DNA of 64,000 nucleotides, taken from the NCBI GenBank assembly GCA_030272155.1, contig CP126202.1:2914001-2978000 (forward strand), in the 5' to 3' direction. The first letter of the stretch is position 1. The number at the start of each line of letters is the position of its first letter. Made by a program: the position numbers and the translations under genes. The notes under the pieces were generated by a model. It searched no databases. It worked only from the letters and a program-made list of their open reading frames with translations, and was not told the origin of the DNA. Source of the DNA: Tetradesmus obliquus (lineage: Eukaryota; Chlorophyta; Chlorophyceae; Sphaeropleales; Scenedesmaceae). Below are positions 12,165 to 24,474 of this stretch, one piece after another.

Positions 12165-12171
12165 GTATAAG
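12165..12171 (+). promoter_or_regulatory. Possible TATA element of the SGNH hydrolase gene
   Basis: GTATAAG lies 61-67 bp upstream of the ATG at 12232 in otherwise GC-rich sequence. Position is suitable; function is inferred. Confidence 0.35.
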
Positions 12172-12231
12172 ACTCGATTGATGTACGGTCGGCTCAGTGA
12201 AAGAGCTTTTGAATGTTCTTGATCGCGATAT

Positions 12232-15088
12232 ATGGGCGCAATTTGGCCGACATTAAGCATGACCGCCAACACATGCAGCAGAGGACTGCTGCTGCTGCCA
12301 CTGCTGCTCGTTGTACAAGCAGGCACTGCAGCCGTCCCAGGCGATCACAACCAATCGTACGCAGCATATCTCGACATTTTGCGTGATCCGCAGCTGCTGA
12401 CAGCGGCGAAAACGTATCAGCAGGTCATGCAGCACAAGCACAGCTTGAGCAGCGGAGCACTGCAGCGGAGCTTGGTTTACAAAGGAGCCAACTTGCGGCT
12501 AAGAAGAGTCTTAAACAAGCTGCTTGCTGGAGGGCGGGATGTGAGGGTAGGAGCTATTGGAGGCTCCATCACCTGTGTGAGTTGTTTGCGTTGCTGCAAC
12601 TGGCTGACAGCGCCGGGTGATGGCTGGTAGCAATCACTGCTGAGTGAAGTGAGCAGCAACTGCTGCAGCTGATGACGCTGCAGCGCATGACAGCTGGAGG
12701 AGCAGGTGGAAAACAAAACAGCAACTTCATAGCAGGCTGCTGCTGCTGTGCTGTGTACTGCAGAGTGACCAACATGCAAGCAGCAACAGCAGCAGTGGGT
12801 CCTGCTTGAGCTTCGTTCTGTATCCCTGCATCCCTCCGAGCATACACCATCTTTGACATATATGTATGATTCCTGCGGTTCCTTTGTTGGCTGCTGCTTC
12901 ACAGGGTCACAGAGTGACAAAGGGCCTGGATGATTGGTTCACATTGACCGCATCCTGGCTCAACAAAACCTTCCCGACCGCCAAGCTGTCATATCAAAAC
13001 GGCTGCGTACCGGCCACCCAGAGCGAGTATGTGTCCATGTGTCTGCAGCAGTTTGTGGATGCAGCTGTGGACTTGGTCTTTGTGGAGTATGCAGCAAATG
13101 ACGGTTATTCTGACGGCTCGGTGAACAACGGAGCTGTGGCAGCTTTTGAGAGGCTGCTGCGCAAGCTGCTGCAGCAGCAGCGGGGCCCTGCTGTGGTGCT
13201 CATGGAGTTTCTGGCGACAGATGCAAAGCAGAAGGGGCTGCCGTTTTACGCAACAGGTGAGAGTGCTTGGGTGCTGGCAAACGAGCCAGTGTCAGCAGCT
13301 TTCATGATTGCCAGAGGCAACAGCAGCTGCAGATTACCACCTACTGTAGAGGCTTCATGTTTTCATTTCTTTTGGCTGCAGGCGTTTCGTCTGCGTTGAT
13401 GCCAGCAGTTGCTGGTTATGCCTTGCCATACTCTGTTATGTCATGCTACTTTGTGACTGTTACGTTTATCTGGATTGTGCAGCTGAGGACCAGTGCAGCG
13501 TGCTGGCGCAGTAGTACGGGCTGTCCTGGCTGAGCAATTGCAACCTGCTGGGCCTAAATGCTGACTGTGTTGTTTTTGCATGTTACTTTTGTTTGAACCG
13601 TGCAGCTGAGGACCAGTACGGCGTGCTGGCACAGTACTACGGGCTGCCCTGGTTGAGCTACCGCAACCTAGTGTGGCAGGGACTCATGCAGGACACGCCA
13701 GGTGAGCAGCACCAGCAGGAGCAGCAGCGCCGGTGGCGGCATGCTTACAGCTGGTGCAGCATACAGCAGAATAGCTGCGCATGCCTGCTACCTGGCAGCT
13801 GGCGGACACTGGGCCTGAGCATGACATGGGTGCTCCTGCAGGTCATGGTGCATGTGTAGTGTTCAACAGACGATCAAGCCTGCACCTTGGTTGGTCTGCT
13901 TGCATGAATGCTGGATTGAACCAGCATCTACTATGCCTGCTGTTTGGTTGCCTGCAAAGCACAGTACGTGCCTGACGCAAATGCAGAGCCACATACCAGA
14001 TACCTCCACATTCAAATTGGAGACGTCTGGTCATCCTGCTATGCTGCTATCTCTGATGCTTGTCCTGCAGGCTTCAGCCGCTTTGAACTATTCCCGCCCG
14101 ATGAGCAGCGGCACCCCACCCCACTGGGCCACTGCTACATGGCTGACATAGCAGTGCACCTGCTGCAGCAGACCTACATTGATAGTGTGCTAGCGCCACT
14201 GGACGAGCAGACGCTGCAGCAGCACCCACTCGCAAAGGTGAGCTGCTGTGCTTACATGCCATTGAGATATCAACAGAACCTTTCGCTGGCAGGACTTGAT
14301 GTTAGGCATGTAATTTGGATGTTGTTTTTGTGTTGCTGCGGTACCGCTCGCCTGATGTACACACCTTTGGATGTGCCACAGCGGCTGGGAGCACAATAAG
14401 TGATCCAGCACAGCAGCTTGAACACGTGAACAAATGTTTGACCAGGTTTGACTTTGCTCTACTCAGCTGCATTTGATGATGCTGGCTGTGCTGCGCTGCC
14501 GGCTGCAGGTGGCCCCACCCATGCTGCCGGGCAATTATGAGAGCAGCAACCTGGCATGCATCATAGGAGAGGACTTGCACGCAGCTGTGGTGCAGGTGCG
14601 GCTGTGGTGTTACTACATTGTCACCTTAAGACATGTAACACAAATGACACGAGGCCTGGCAGAGTGACTGCAACCAGACCTCCTGCAGGCTTCCTGTCAC
14701 AGTGGGGTGGCGGCGGGGGTCACTGCTGGGTTCCAGCAACACAACAGTGACGCATCTTGACCCGCAGTTCTCCTGCTGTACATTCAGCAGGTTCACGCTG
14801 TTAGCTGGGTCCTTGCTGTAAACCTTAGTGTGGCATTCACACTTACTTGCATTCGTTTGTGACTGCGTACTTGCAGCAGCAGGGCAACTGGTCATGGGTC
14901 AATGAGGGCACACCAGCAAGGCCCAAGTGGGGCTTTGTGTCATGGCAGGTTGGGGCAGCACTGCTGCTAAAAGTTGACACCAGAGCATCACCCGCGCAGC
15001 AGCCTGTTAGCAGCAGCAGCAGCAGCAGGGGACCCAGTGAAGAGGATCATGCATCGGCGCAGAGGGCAGCAACCACAAGAACCGCCAC

Positions 15089-15123
<35 letters not shown>

Positions 15124-16452
15124 CTACTCCAGACATGATAATCTGGTTAGGCTATGTGAAGAGCTGGCGCCACATGGGCTCAGCCACCCTCAGCTGCATC
15201 AGCGGCTGCACCTGCCAGCCAGCTGTGGTGGATGGGCTGCATGGCGAGGGCAACACACAGCAGCACATGGCCAAGTTGTTTGCCACGCAGGCAGAGGAGT
15301 GCATTGTGGAAGTTAAGGTAAGCTATGCAGCAGGATGCTGTTGTTTTGATTGCTGTAGTCAGCAGCACATGGCCAGGATCTTTGCGACGCAGGCGCAGGA
15401 GTGCCTGGTGGAAGTACAGGTGAGGCTGTACGAGCGGGATGTGACACGATGGCGATATTTTGGTTGCCACTGCCAGCCCAGCATGGTGGATGGGCTGCAT
15501 GGAGAGGGCAACACACAGCAGCACATGGCCAAGCTCTTTGCGACGCAGGCGGAGGAGTGTGTTGTTGAAGTCAAGGTGAGACTGTGGAGCATGATGCTGA
15601 TGTTTTGGTTGCTGTGGCTAGCTGCAGCACTGTTTCAACTGGCAGCACGGCAAACTGGCAGTAGTTTGAGACTGTCCCATCAGCTGTATCAGCGGGTGCA
15701 GCTACCAGCCAGGTGTGGTGGATGGGCTGCATGGCGAGGGCAACACGCAGCAGCACATGGCCAAGCTCTTTGCAACGCAGGCGGAGGAGTGTGTTGTTGC
15801 AGTCAAGGTGAGACTGTTCTGTAGCAGCTGCGGCGTGACGTTGAGGTTTTGTTTGCTGTGCTTAGCCAGAAAAACTGGCGCCAAATGGGCTCAGCTACTC
15901 TCAGCTGCATCAGCGGCTGCAGCTGCCAGCCAGCTGTGGTGGATGGGCTGCATGGCGAGGGCAACACGCAGCACTGCTGGCAGCACATGGCCAAGTTGTT
16001 TGCGAGACAGGCGGAGGTGTGCCTTGTAGAGGTCAAGGTGCGCCGTGTAGGGCTGTGGCAGGATGTGTTTACACATCAGTGATCTGTGCTGTGTTGTATG
16101 CTACATTGTGCAGCTGTGTGCCATGATCCGTGCTGTTGTGTCTTGTGCTGATTCATGCTGCTGCGCTGTGCTGCTTTGTTCTGGCTGTTGGCTGCTGCAG
16201 ATCAACCCCTGCTTTTTCTGTGTTGAGCTGTGCCGCTGTGTTCTGTGCTGGTGAGTGCTGTTGTGTCGTGTGCTGAGTCATGCTGCTGTGCTGCTGCGTT
16301 CTGGTTGGTTTTGGCTGCTGCAGATCAACCCCTGGACTCGATCTAAGGACCACAAGTTCAAAGTGACAGGGGTCATGGTGTCCCGCTACGTGCACTACAG
16401 CGGCGAAGGAGACTTCACAGACACTGTCCTGCTCAACACAATGGAGGACAAT

Positions 16453-16488
<36 letters not shown>

Positions 16489-16518
16489 CTAGCACCAGCA
16501 CCAGCTCAAGGGCCTTGA
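12232..16518 (+). CDS. Secreted SGNH/GDSL-type hydrolase
   Basis: Exons 12232-12576, 12905-13256, 13606-13701, 14071-14237, 14509-14595, 14877-15317 and 16324-16518 splice in perfect phase to 560 residues. A signal peptide (LLLLPLLLVVQAGTAA) implies secretion. Block I is GGSITCGHRV across the first intron (~residue 110), giving the nucleophile Ser. Block III is EYAANDG (~175), with the oxyanion Asn. PDEQRHPTPLGH (~275-285) supplies the Asp and His of the triad. Such enzymes are esterases, often on acylated wall polysaccharides, but the substrate cannot be read here. The C-terminal half (WGFVSWQVGAALLLKV, then INPWTRSKDHKFKVTG) is a second, unrecognised domain ending in poly-Ala. Two exon starts and one exon end have duplicate copies in introns. 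Confidence 0.85.
13483..13560 (+). repeat. Ghost copy of SGNH hydrolase exon 3
   Basis: Exon 3 starts at 13606 after GTGCAG. A copy of the acceptor and about 75 bp of the exon lies 123 bp upstream, starting at 13483. In the gene's phase it reads AEDQCSVLAQ and then meets a stop codon, where the true exon reads AEDQYGVLAQYYG. Confidence 0.9.
15162..16037 (+). repeat. Five-copy tandem array of the exon 6 end and donor
   Basis: The last 155 bp of exon 6 (ending 15317) encode the MGSATLSCISGC, VVDGLHGEGNTQQHMAKLF and VEVK stretches. They recur downstream with ends at 15419, 15575, 15807 and 16037, each followed by a GTGAG or GTGCG donor. Copies vary in length (about 60-170 bp). The reading frame of exon 6 stays open through the second and third copies and their spacers. 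Which donor is used cannot be decided from sequence; the model uses the first. Confidence 0.9.
16190..16216 (+). repeat. Ghost acceptor of the SGNH hydrolase last exon
   Basis: GGCTGTTGGCTGCTGCAG followed by ATCAACCCCTG (ghost exon start 16201) repeats the true acceptor and exon start at 16324, exactly 123 bp downstream. Flanking intron sequence is also repeated. Confidence 0.85.
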
Positions 16519-17467
16519 TCACATGCGCACGACCACCAAACGAGAACCAGGACTACACCTATCAACGGGTGCGGCATGGTGCAAGATGGCGGTGGCAGCC
16601 AACACGGCTGCTGGTCCTTCACCACTGGCAGCAGCACCAGCAGCTTGAGAGGTGAGAGGGGGATCTGGTGTCCATTCTAGTGTCATGAAGAGGATTTAAC
16701 ATAGGTGGTGCTGTAGCATAGATACTCCTTGCTGCAGAGCCTCTGCCAACATTCAGCCTTTGCTCAACTGCAGTACGGTCAGCGCACATCACCGTCAGTG
16801 CAGTGCTGCTGCCGACAGTCCTGCAGCCTGTTGCAGCGTCTCGCACAGAATGCAATCACGGTTCTGTACAACACAATCTTAAGCGCGCGTGCAATACCTT
16901 ACTTACACATGCCTGACCGGCTGCTGCCTTGCAGGTTGGGTCAGCCCCCTTGCATGCAGAGTTGAGCAGGGCACAGCTGGAGCACCAGAGCCACCCAAAT
17001 CCTCTGCAGGAGGCTGCTTGACTGCCAGCCATCGTAGCTGTTGCCATCATGGTTTTCAATTAGCGACTGTCGGACTCAGAGTGCGCTGGCACACTCCTGC
17101 GGCAGCTGCGCCTAGCAGGGGGTTAGGCTGAGGGAGGTCTGTCAAAATGCTGCAACTGAGCCGATATATATTGTGCATGGCATGAACAACGTGTTCCCTT
17201 GGTTCAGCACAGCATGGTATGGCTTGTTGGGTGGGCGACATGAACAGAGTACGCTGGACATTTGCTGAGTCAGCAAGGCTGGCAGTTAGGGCGGTTGTAA
17301 CACTGTAACGATGACTGTCATGCTTGGGGTCTCAGGGCCAATGATCTGCTGCCAAGTTCAAAGCAAGCGGCACCATTGTGGAAGCCACTTAATCTGGTGC
17401 TCGCTGTTTTGCGCCCTGTCTGTTCCAGCAGCATTGTGTAGCTTCCTGATAGCAGCAGCAGGCCAGC
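16519..17467. other. Intergenic region before EAF
   Basis: No gene is supported in about 950 bp. TATATATT at 17163-17170 is a possible but distant promoter element for EAF, about 300 bp before its ATG. An in-frame TAG just upstream of that ATG supports its choice as start. Confidence 0.4.
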
Positions 17468-18624
17468 ATGGCGCAGCTGCAGCAGGAGCTTGCAATGGAC
17501 AGGCCGCTCAAGCTAGGATCCACTTTAGCAGGCGAGGGGAACACAGTGGATGCCTACTTTACCTTCAAGTACGACTTCCAGCCGGAGGGCATGCAGCGAG
17601 CAGAGCAGGCTGACCTACTGCTGTTTGGCGAGCAGCAAGAGCAGGTAGGTTACGTCAAGGCACGGCATGGGCTGCAGCCTACTGTAATATTATAGTTAAG
17701 AAGGTGTTTAGAAAGCTTGTGCGGTTCCTGCAGGTCAAGCTTATCCCCGAACTGGCAGAGGGCGATGCAACGTTCCATTACGAGGGCACTGTAGAGACGC
17801 TGAAGGTGGCAGAGGGAGCCGATCTCGATTGTGTTGCCGTGTTTGACGGCAAGGAGTGGACGCTGCAGCGGCTGACTGGCCACCTGTTTTGCAAGTGAGA
17901 GTGCTGCTGCAGGAGAAGTTGCAGCAGTCTGACTGACTGGCTGGTTGCATGAACCTTGACCATGCAACACTGGTGTATGCGGCAGCTCACCTTGTTGGTG
18001 GTGCTGCCCAGCTAGCTTGCCTGCCTTGTTTTTGCAGCCCTGTGCCAACAAGCACTCGGTCACTGAGTGCTGCATGCCGCCATGACTCCTGATGCAGCGT
18101 ATATGCCAACATAGACTTCAAGAGTGTCCTGAACCTTGATGCCCTCTGCGTGACACACATTAACAGTCAACTGCTGCTGCTGAACACTTCTTGTGTGTGT
18201 ATCCTGCTGGCTCCTGCCCTGCTTGCAGGCACAGGCCAGGCGTACCGCAGATAGTGGGCTACAATGTGCCAGAGCCAGAGCCAGGAGCAGCAGAATACGG
18301 CCTTACTGCTGCTGCAGCAGAGCACGGAGGCGAGCATGGCAGCCAGCAGCAGCAGCAGCAGACGTTTGCAGGTGAAGAAACAGAGGAGGAGCATGAGATA
18401 GACCCAGACCTCAACGATGCTCTGGATGAAGCACTGTTTGCAGCAGATGAGCAGCCAATGGAAGACTCTCATCCGCCAGCAGCAGCAGCAGCAGCAGCAG
18501 GCATGCACCACCAGCCGCATGTGGAGCAGCAGATGCAGCAAATGCATATTCAGCAGCAGCAGCAGCAACCTCAGCAGCTCCGTCATCCACAGCAGCTGGC
18601 TGTGCAGCAGATGCAGACAGCTAT

Positions 18625-18663
<39 letters not shown>

Positions 18664-19000
18664 GCAGCAGGCGCAGCAACATGTAGAACAGCAGCAGCAG
18701 CAACATGAATCAGAGGAGGAGGAAGAGGAGGATGACATTTGGGATACCTTTGAGGCCCCTGCAGCACCCCCAGCTTCAGCAACACCGCCACCACAGCCAG
18801 CAGCAGCAGCAGCAGCGCAACCAGCAGTCGCGGCACAGCCGCCACCACCAGCAGCAGCAGCAGCAGCAGCAGCAGGGCAAGGGCAGGGTGCGCGTGTAGT
18901 AGTGGGTCATGAGGAAGAGGAGGAGGAGGAGGTAGAGAGCGAGGAGCAGCAGGCTGACAGTGATGATGAGAGTGATGGGCTAGGGGTGGAGGTGTTCTGA
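17468..19000 (+). CDS. EAF: ELL-associated factor (EAF) family transcription elongation factor
   Basis: EAF proteins bind ELL and help RNA polymerase II elongation in the nucleus. Exons 17468-17644, 17734-17894 and 18229-19000 join in phase to 369 residues. The N-terminal EAF domain spans about residues 10-112: LKLGSTLAGEGNTVDAYFTF, KYDFQPEGM, a VKLIPELAEG segment and a final EWTLQRLTGHLFCK, in the order expected for PF09816. The rest is disordered. It has an acidic patch (EETEEEHEIDPDLNDALDEA), long Gln runs around residue 250, a DIWDTFEAP motif, Pro/Ala runs and a final acidic tail. Acidic, Ser/Gln-rich C-termini are usual in this family, where they act as transactivation regions. Alternatives are unlikely given the domain match. 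Confidence 0.85.
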
Positions 19001-19079
19001 AGCTGCTGTCAGAGCACCCGCATTGTTAAACAAAAGCATGCTGCAAGAGCCGGCATAGCTAGCAGTGGCCACCCTAAAG

Positions 19080-19500
19080 TGCATGCCTTCACCAGCTGTG
19101 GAGGTGTTGAGCAGCTGTTGCTGCGTCTGGAGCAAGCAGCTGCACCAGCCAGCTGGAACAATGGCTACCACTCACTCAGCAGATGTCCTGCAAGTGCATG
19201 CTTGTATGGGCTGTAGGTGCAGGTGGTTTAAAGCTGTTGCTCCATCTTGAGCAAGCAACTGAACCAGGCAGCCAGAGTTAGTAGTGGCTACCACTTACTC
19301 AGCGTCCTGCAAGTGCATGCTTGTATGGGCTGTAGGTGCAGGTGTTTTGAAGCTGTTGCTGCATCTGGAGCAAGCAGCTGCACCCGCCAGCTGGAACTAG
19401 CAGTGGCCACTTTTCATTCAGCAGATGTCCTGCAAGTGCACATAGGTGGATGGCAGCTGCACCAACCAGCTGGAATAAGTAGTGGCGATCCTTCACTCTG
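19080..19500 (+). repeat. Tandem array of about 125-bp units
   Basis: Three to four imperfect units share TGCAAGTGCATGCTTGTATG, GCTGTAGGTGCAGG and AGCTGTTGCTGC. The phrase GGTGT-TTGAAGCTG resembles the end of the EAF coding region at 18990-19005, so the array may have grown from the EAF 3' end. Confidence 0.85.
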
Positions 19501-20207
19501 CACATGTCGGTTTGATGCGTGCAGTGGCCCGGCATGTGATTGGTGCTGCTGTTGTTGGCCCCCAACACTCAAGGCCGTGTTGTAGCTAGCTGCCACTTGA
19601 CTTGAGCGTGTCAGAGGTGGTGCAGACTGCACTCGTGCAGCATCATGCATGCTGTATCATGCATGCCGCAGGTCCTGCGGGGCTTGGCCACTGGCAACAG
19701 CAGGGCCTTGTGTGCGTCAATGTCCAAGCATGACACGCGTGTGGTGTGCAGTAGTCGAGACGCTGGCAGCTGCGCAGCGCTGCAGGCCACTCCAGAGAGA
19801 AGTTTCTTTGTGCATTTGCAAGTGTGTTTCCTGCAAGTCTGTACAGACAGAGAAGCTAATCCGAGTGCAGCCGCTGCAGCGTGCAGGAGACCTCGGCAAT
19901 GTGCTGTTCTGTGCTTTGCACATGCTCATGCTTTTGATTTTGTAGCAGCATAGGATTCCACAATGCATTGGTCTGGCCCAGGGGTGCTACCCGCATTACC
20001 TGAATGCTTGGTGCTCGTCTGCAGCACCTGATTTGCATGGGGTCAAGCTTGGTTCCGCAGCGCTGCTTTGCTTTGCGGGTGTCACCCAGTGGATGATGCA
20101 AGGTAACCTGTGTTGACACTGTTCCAGCTGGTTTGAACATCTTGCACTGCTTGTTACGTCTGATCATGCGGTTGCTTCTATAAGCATGGTTGGTCTGAAC
20201 AGGACTA

Positions 20208-20545
20208 TTGCCTGGTGCTGCGGATGCCGCAAACACGGATGCATCATTGTACAGCCACTCTTACTTCAACAGCCTGGCAAGCAGTACAGCAGATGTCAGC
20301 TGTGCTGCAAGCCGTGCCAGCAGCAAAGGAATTGAAACGTGGTCGTACCTCTCAACTATGGAGAGAGGTTGTGCTGCATGTCATGCAGCAGGAGGACAGC
20401 AGTGTTACTGCCATGTTACTGCTGTTGTGTTCTACTGCTGCTGCTGTCATATCAACTCCGTCCTGTGCAGCCCGATCAGCCGGGAATTGCTGATGCTACG
20501 TTTACACTTGACTATACCAACGTAGAGAAGGACCTACACAACTAG
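20208..20545 (+). other. Possible short gene or exons, unresolved
   Basis: Two pieces look like exons. One follows an acceptor near 20203 and reads NTDASLYSHSYFNSLASS and onward to GIETWSYLSTMER. A second follows GTGCAG near 20468 and reads PDQPGIADATFTLDYTNVEK before a TAG at 20543-20545. No family is recognised, no start was found and the joining donor is unclear. It may be a small gene or part of the UEV leader. Confidence 0.25.
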
Positions 20546-20774
20546 CAGCCTGCTGTTCACCTACGCCACGCCTGCTGTGCATCGTCTGCTGCTGCTTGCA
20601 TATAGGGGTGCTTTCCTACTGTATATTACATATTCAACAAGACTCCGTTTCTGGCTGATCGTGCCAGCAGCTGCTTCCACAGTGTTGGGCGGCAGATAGG
20701 CAGCATCTACCAGCTTAGCCCAAGGCGTTCTCAGCAGGCAGCTGTGATCCGTCCTTGCTGCACATCTTAGCAGC

Positions 20775-21194
20775 ATGTCAGTCCAAGTTCCTCGCAACTT
20801 TAGGCTGCTGGAGGAGCTGGAGAAGGGCGAGAAGGGCATTGGAGATGGCACAGTTTCATATGGCATGGAGGACACAGACGACATGCTCATGCGCAACTGG
20901 ACGGGCACAATCATCGGCCCCAGCAACACAGTACACGACGGCAGGATCTACACGCTCAAGTTCCACTGTGACTTAAACTACCCAGCAAGGCCACCCCTTG
21001 TCAGGTTCCAAAGCAAAATCAACATGGACTGTGTGCTGCCAGATGGCAGGGTTGACCCCACGCGCTTTGCTGTGCTCGGAAACTGGAGCAGCAACTACTC
21101 AATGGAGACAGTGCTGACCGAGCTGCGCCGCGCAATGGCCTCGATGCACAACAAGAAGCTGCCACAGCCGCCAGAGGGCGCTATGTACAGCTGA
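20775..21194 (+). CDS. UEV1: Ubiquitin-conjugating enzyme E2 variant (UEV1/MMS2 type)
   Basis: UEV proteins pair with Ubc13 to build Lys63-linked ubiquitin chains in DNA-damage tolerance and signalling. This is a single uninterrupted frame of 139 residues, close to the 140-150 usual for the family. It starts [21 protein letters not shown] and carries the E2 fold marks [24 protein letters not shown] and VRFQSKINM. Where an active E2 has its catalytic Cys it reads [17 protein letters not shown], so it lacks the catalytic cysteine as UEVs do. It is the only long gene here without introns or Ala/Gln runs. Confidence 0.95.
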   Translation: MSVQVPRNFRLLEELEKGEKGIGDGTVSYGMEDTDDMLMRNWTGTIIGPSNTVHDGRIYTLKFHCDLNYPARPPLVRFQSKINMDCVLPDGRVDPTRFAVLGNWSSNYSMETVLTELRRAMASMHNKKLPQPPEGAMYS

Positions 21195-23484
21195 CAACCT
21201 GCACCTTAGCCGCAGCTGGAGCAGCAGCGCTTGGCATAGTGTTCGAGTAGATGTGGCAACAGCAATGGTGGGGCTTGCAGGAAGCGGTGCTGCCAGCAGC
21301 TGCTTCTGGTTCCGAGACTCTGGACATGTGAGCAGCAGAGACGCAGTTGCTGCTGCTGCTGTGGTGGTGGGTGCTGCTGATGCGGGAAGCGTGCACAACA
21401 TGCCAAGCACACAAACTCATGCCAAACTGGCATTGTGGTTATGATTGTGGCAGCCTATTGGCGGTGTCTCAGCACTCTTACCTAGGCTTGGAGTCTAGAT
21501 GGTCTTATGATCATTAGGTAGGAAGTGGGCGTGCAGCTGTATGCACAGCTCAAAAGAGATTGTATAGCGTGCAGAATGCAAATGCGCAACTGTTGACTGG
21601 CCGTTGCTTGCATAGTACTGCGATGTGCTGCAAGCAGTGCTGGTGGTGTGACAGACTGGTGTGCGGCTGCTGCATGTTGCCACTATGACTGATGTGTGTA
21701 TGGGTGTGATGTACAGCACGTGGTGCTCGTCTTGTCAGCTGATACTGGCACAGCTGCTGGTTGCATGCTGCACTCGAATGCGCTGCGCTTGCTTGCCTTT
21801 GGACACCCCAAATGTGGGGACGATTTGCAGTGTCTTGCATGCTGGTCACCACGGTGGTATGCCGATCACATGAGCTTTGCATGTGTGGTCAGCCCACTGT
21901 GAAGGGCACTGCCACTGTGTGTGTGCACAGGCCGGCTTGCAGCATTGTGGCTGAGCACATTTCGGCATTGTGTGGGTTGAACGCAGCGCTTGTTGTGCAG
22001 CATGCTGGCAAAGATTTGTGGATTGAGCGCAGCAGTTGGCACATTTCTTCAACCCACAGGCGACGGCCAGCACAGCAGTTGCATGTCACCTACTTGTACG
22101 TGTAAAGTGGCTTGATCTATTCTCTAGCGTGCTCCCATGACTTATGGTGTTACAAGACGCGCATATGATGTTTCATTTGCAAGCAGCACTGGTCGATGAT
22201 CAACAGTCAGCATCACATATGAGTAGCACAGCACTGCATGCAAAGATGGATTACTCAAAGTGTGAAGCGTGCACTACACACATCAGGCAAACAACATTGC
22301 AGCTGCAACTGCACAACACACACCACGCAACACTGGCAGACTGCACAGAAGCTGCCGCTGTGCATGCAAGGTACTCAAGTTCAACTGGGTTTAGGAAGCA
22401 AGCGTGGGCACGCGCAAGCCACAACCATTGTCGCGTGATGAGAAAACCAAACATGTGCATAAGGGCATATCCAAAATGGCCATGATGACAGACATAACTG
22501 AGCAGCGCATCATCCGTGAGTCACTATCCTGCAAGCGTTGCTCTGCCGCGAGAAGTGCTCTGGATAAGTCCGCACCCAGCATGCGGCGCAGCCGTGCCTC
22601 TGCAGAGGCGTGCAGGATGCAACCGTATGCGAAAAGATGTGTGCACGCAGCAGCACTGCAGCAGCAGGCAAGCAAGCAACGCACAACCTAAAAAAACTTA
22701 TGTTATTTGCAAGCTTTGCAAGCCATGCATAAAGGATAACCTGCCAGTTGGCAACTGCATCGCTCTGAGCTGCCAGCTGCAGTGTACGAGCCACTCACAA
22801 AGATTGCACCTGCCCTATGCGTTAGTGTGTAGCCGGGCAACGCAAGCAGCAGTTCTGGGCAGCTGCACACCTCATAGCATGCTCGTCATAGCATCACACC
22901 TCAGTACTGTGACGTATGTAAAGTATGTGTCCTCCTGCCAACGGAGAGCTACAGATCTGGCAGAAAGAGTCGAAAAATGCAACCATGTGCGCAAGCCGTC
23001 CATCCAATGTACAAAACATTTGATGAAGTCATGCCATCAGCAGTCAGCGTGCCATCAGCAGTGTGCTAGTGCGCAAGCGGGGCACTGGGGGGGAGGTGGG
23101 ACAGCCCACATGCAAGAATCCCAAAACTAAATGTGGAAACAAGAAGCAGCACTACCACATCCCAACACCCCAGCCACCAATGCCCTGCAATCCTAACAGC
23201 TGGGGGACAAACGTGGCCTTAAGCGTGCAAGTAAGCATGCAAGCAAAAGGCAAGGATGCAGTGATTGCGGGCTATGCTGCTGCACATTATGTCTGTATGA
23301 TACAGGCAGATGCAGCCAACGGTCATCACACCAAAATCTTGTCTGTTGCATGAAATGTCCAGGCAAGACAAGCAGCATACGGTGAGGCGTATGCACGGCT
23401 GTCAGTTGGGCAGCAGCAGCCCATTGGCAGGAGGTATGTGAATACCTGGACACAAACATAGGATCTCACATGATACACAACAGA

Positions 23485-23985
23485 CCATCATGACCTTGAT
23501 GATCAAGGCAAGTGCGAGGTCATCCACCTGTGCTGTTGCGTGTGATGCGATGTCATCACAACAACTGTGTACTCAAGGCACTGCTAGTGCATTGAGCACT
23601 CAACAATACTGCGACCACCCAACCAAAGCAGCCCACATAACAACACAAACCATGCAGGGCAGCACGCCCCTGATTTGCCAGACAAGCAGCACAAGATGGG
23701 ACCTACGCGCAGCTGTCGACGTGATCAGCAGCAGACCAATGGCAAACGACGTGTGGAAGCCCGTATGCAACATAGGATCTCACATGCTGAAAAGCAGATC
23801 ATCATGATCAAGGCAAGTGCAGCCTTATCCACCTGTGCTGTTGCGTGTGGTGCAGGTCATCACAGCAACGGTGGAGGCACTGCTAGTGTACTGATTACAC
23901 AAGAAGAACGAGAAAACTCCAACCAAAGCAGCCCAACCATAGCAACATTAACCATGCAGGGCAGCCGGCACCTGATTTGCCACTA
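23485..23985. repeat. Two-unit tandem duplication, about 310-bp period
   Basis: Sequence from about 23485 to 23684 recurs from about 23797 to 23985. Shared landmarks are ATCAAGGCAAGTGC, CACCTGTGCTGTTGCGTGTG, GGCACTGCTAGTG, CCAACCAAAGCAGCCCA and ACCATGCAGGGCAGC. The copies have diverged by many substitutions. Confidence 0.85.
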
Positions 23986-24474
23986 GTGAATGAACAACAT
24001 CACAGAGTCTGGACAACAATGGTTCATAGGCACTGTGAGAAACACATCATGCACAGGTGAACCCCTGAAGCACAAGAGAGCAAAGTCCTGCGAATCAGAA
24101 AGGCAAATGCCGCCTGATCCCACTGATATGTGTGGCATTCTCTGCACACCAACAAAGCTGTCTTTGCCTGCGGGCCAGCCTGTTGTGCACCGTAAGCACC
24201 CAATTGCAGGGTGCCTATCTGCTGTCCCTTGTTTGTCACTGCCATCCCCTGAAGCCCACTGCCAGTTTGAGTAGCACTCATAGCAAACATGCAAGCATCA
24301 AGGTCAGCAAAAAGGGCCTTTGCTGGACAGGTGCAATGCAATCTGGCAAACCCCTGACGATGAAACCTGGAACACTGTGCACCCCACAACACCTGTTCAG
24401 ACGAAAACTCCGCCAGTGCACACATGTGGATAAGCAGCAGTCTTTGCAGTGCGCAGGTCATCAATAAGAATGCT

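Larger units (their letters stand above)
10634..12231. other. Intergenic region with tandem duplications
   Basis: No gene is supported. Two related blocks of about 90 bp, 11050-11140 and 11210-11300, share GCAGGCAGGCAC and CATTGCTAGCAGTGTCAGC, so this is another short tandem duplication. A 27-bp minisatellite lies at 11571-11678. Confidence 0.6.
19001..20774. other. Intergenic region between EAF and UEV
   Basis: The first 500 bp carry a tandem array (19080-19500). A possible coding fragment lies at 20208-20545. Elsewhere no coherent exon was found; the UEV leader and promoter should lie in the last few hundred bases. Confidence 0.4.
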
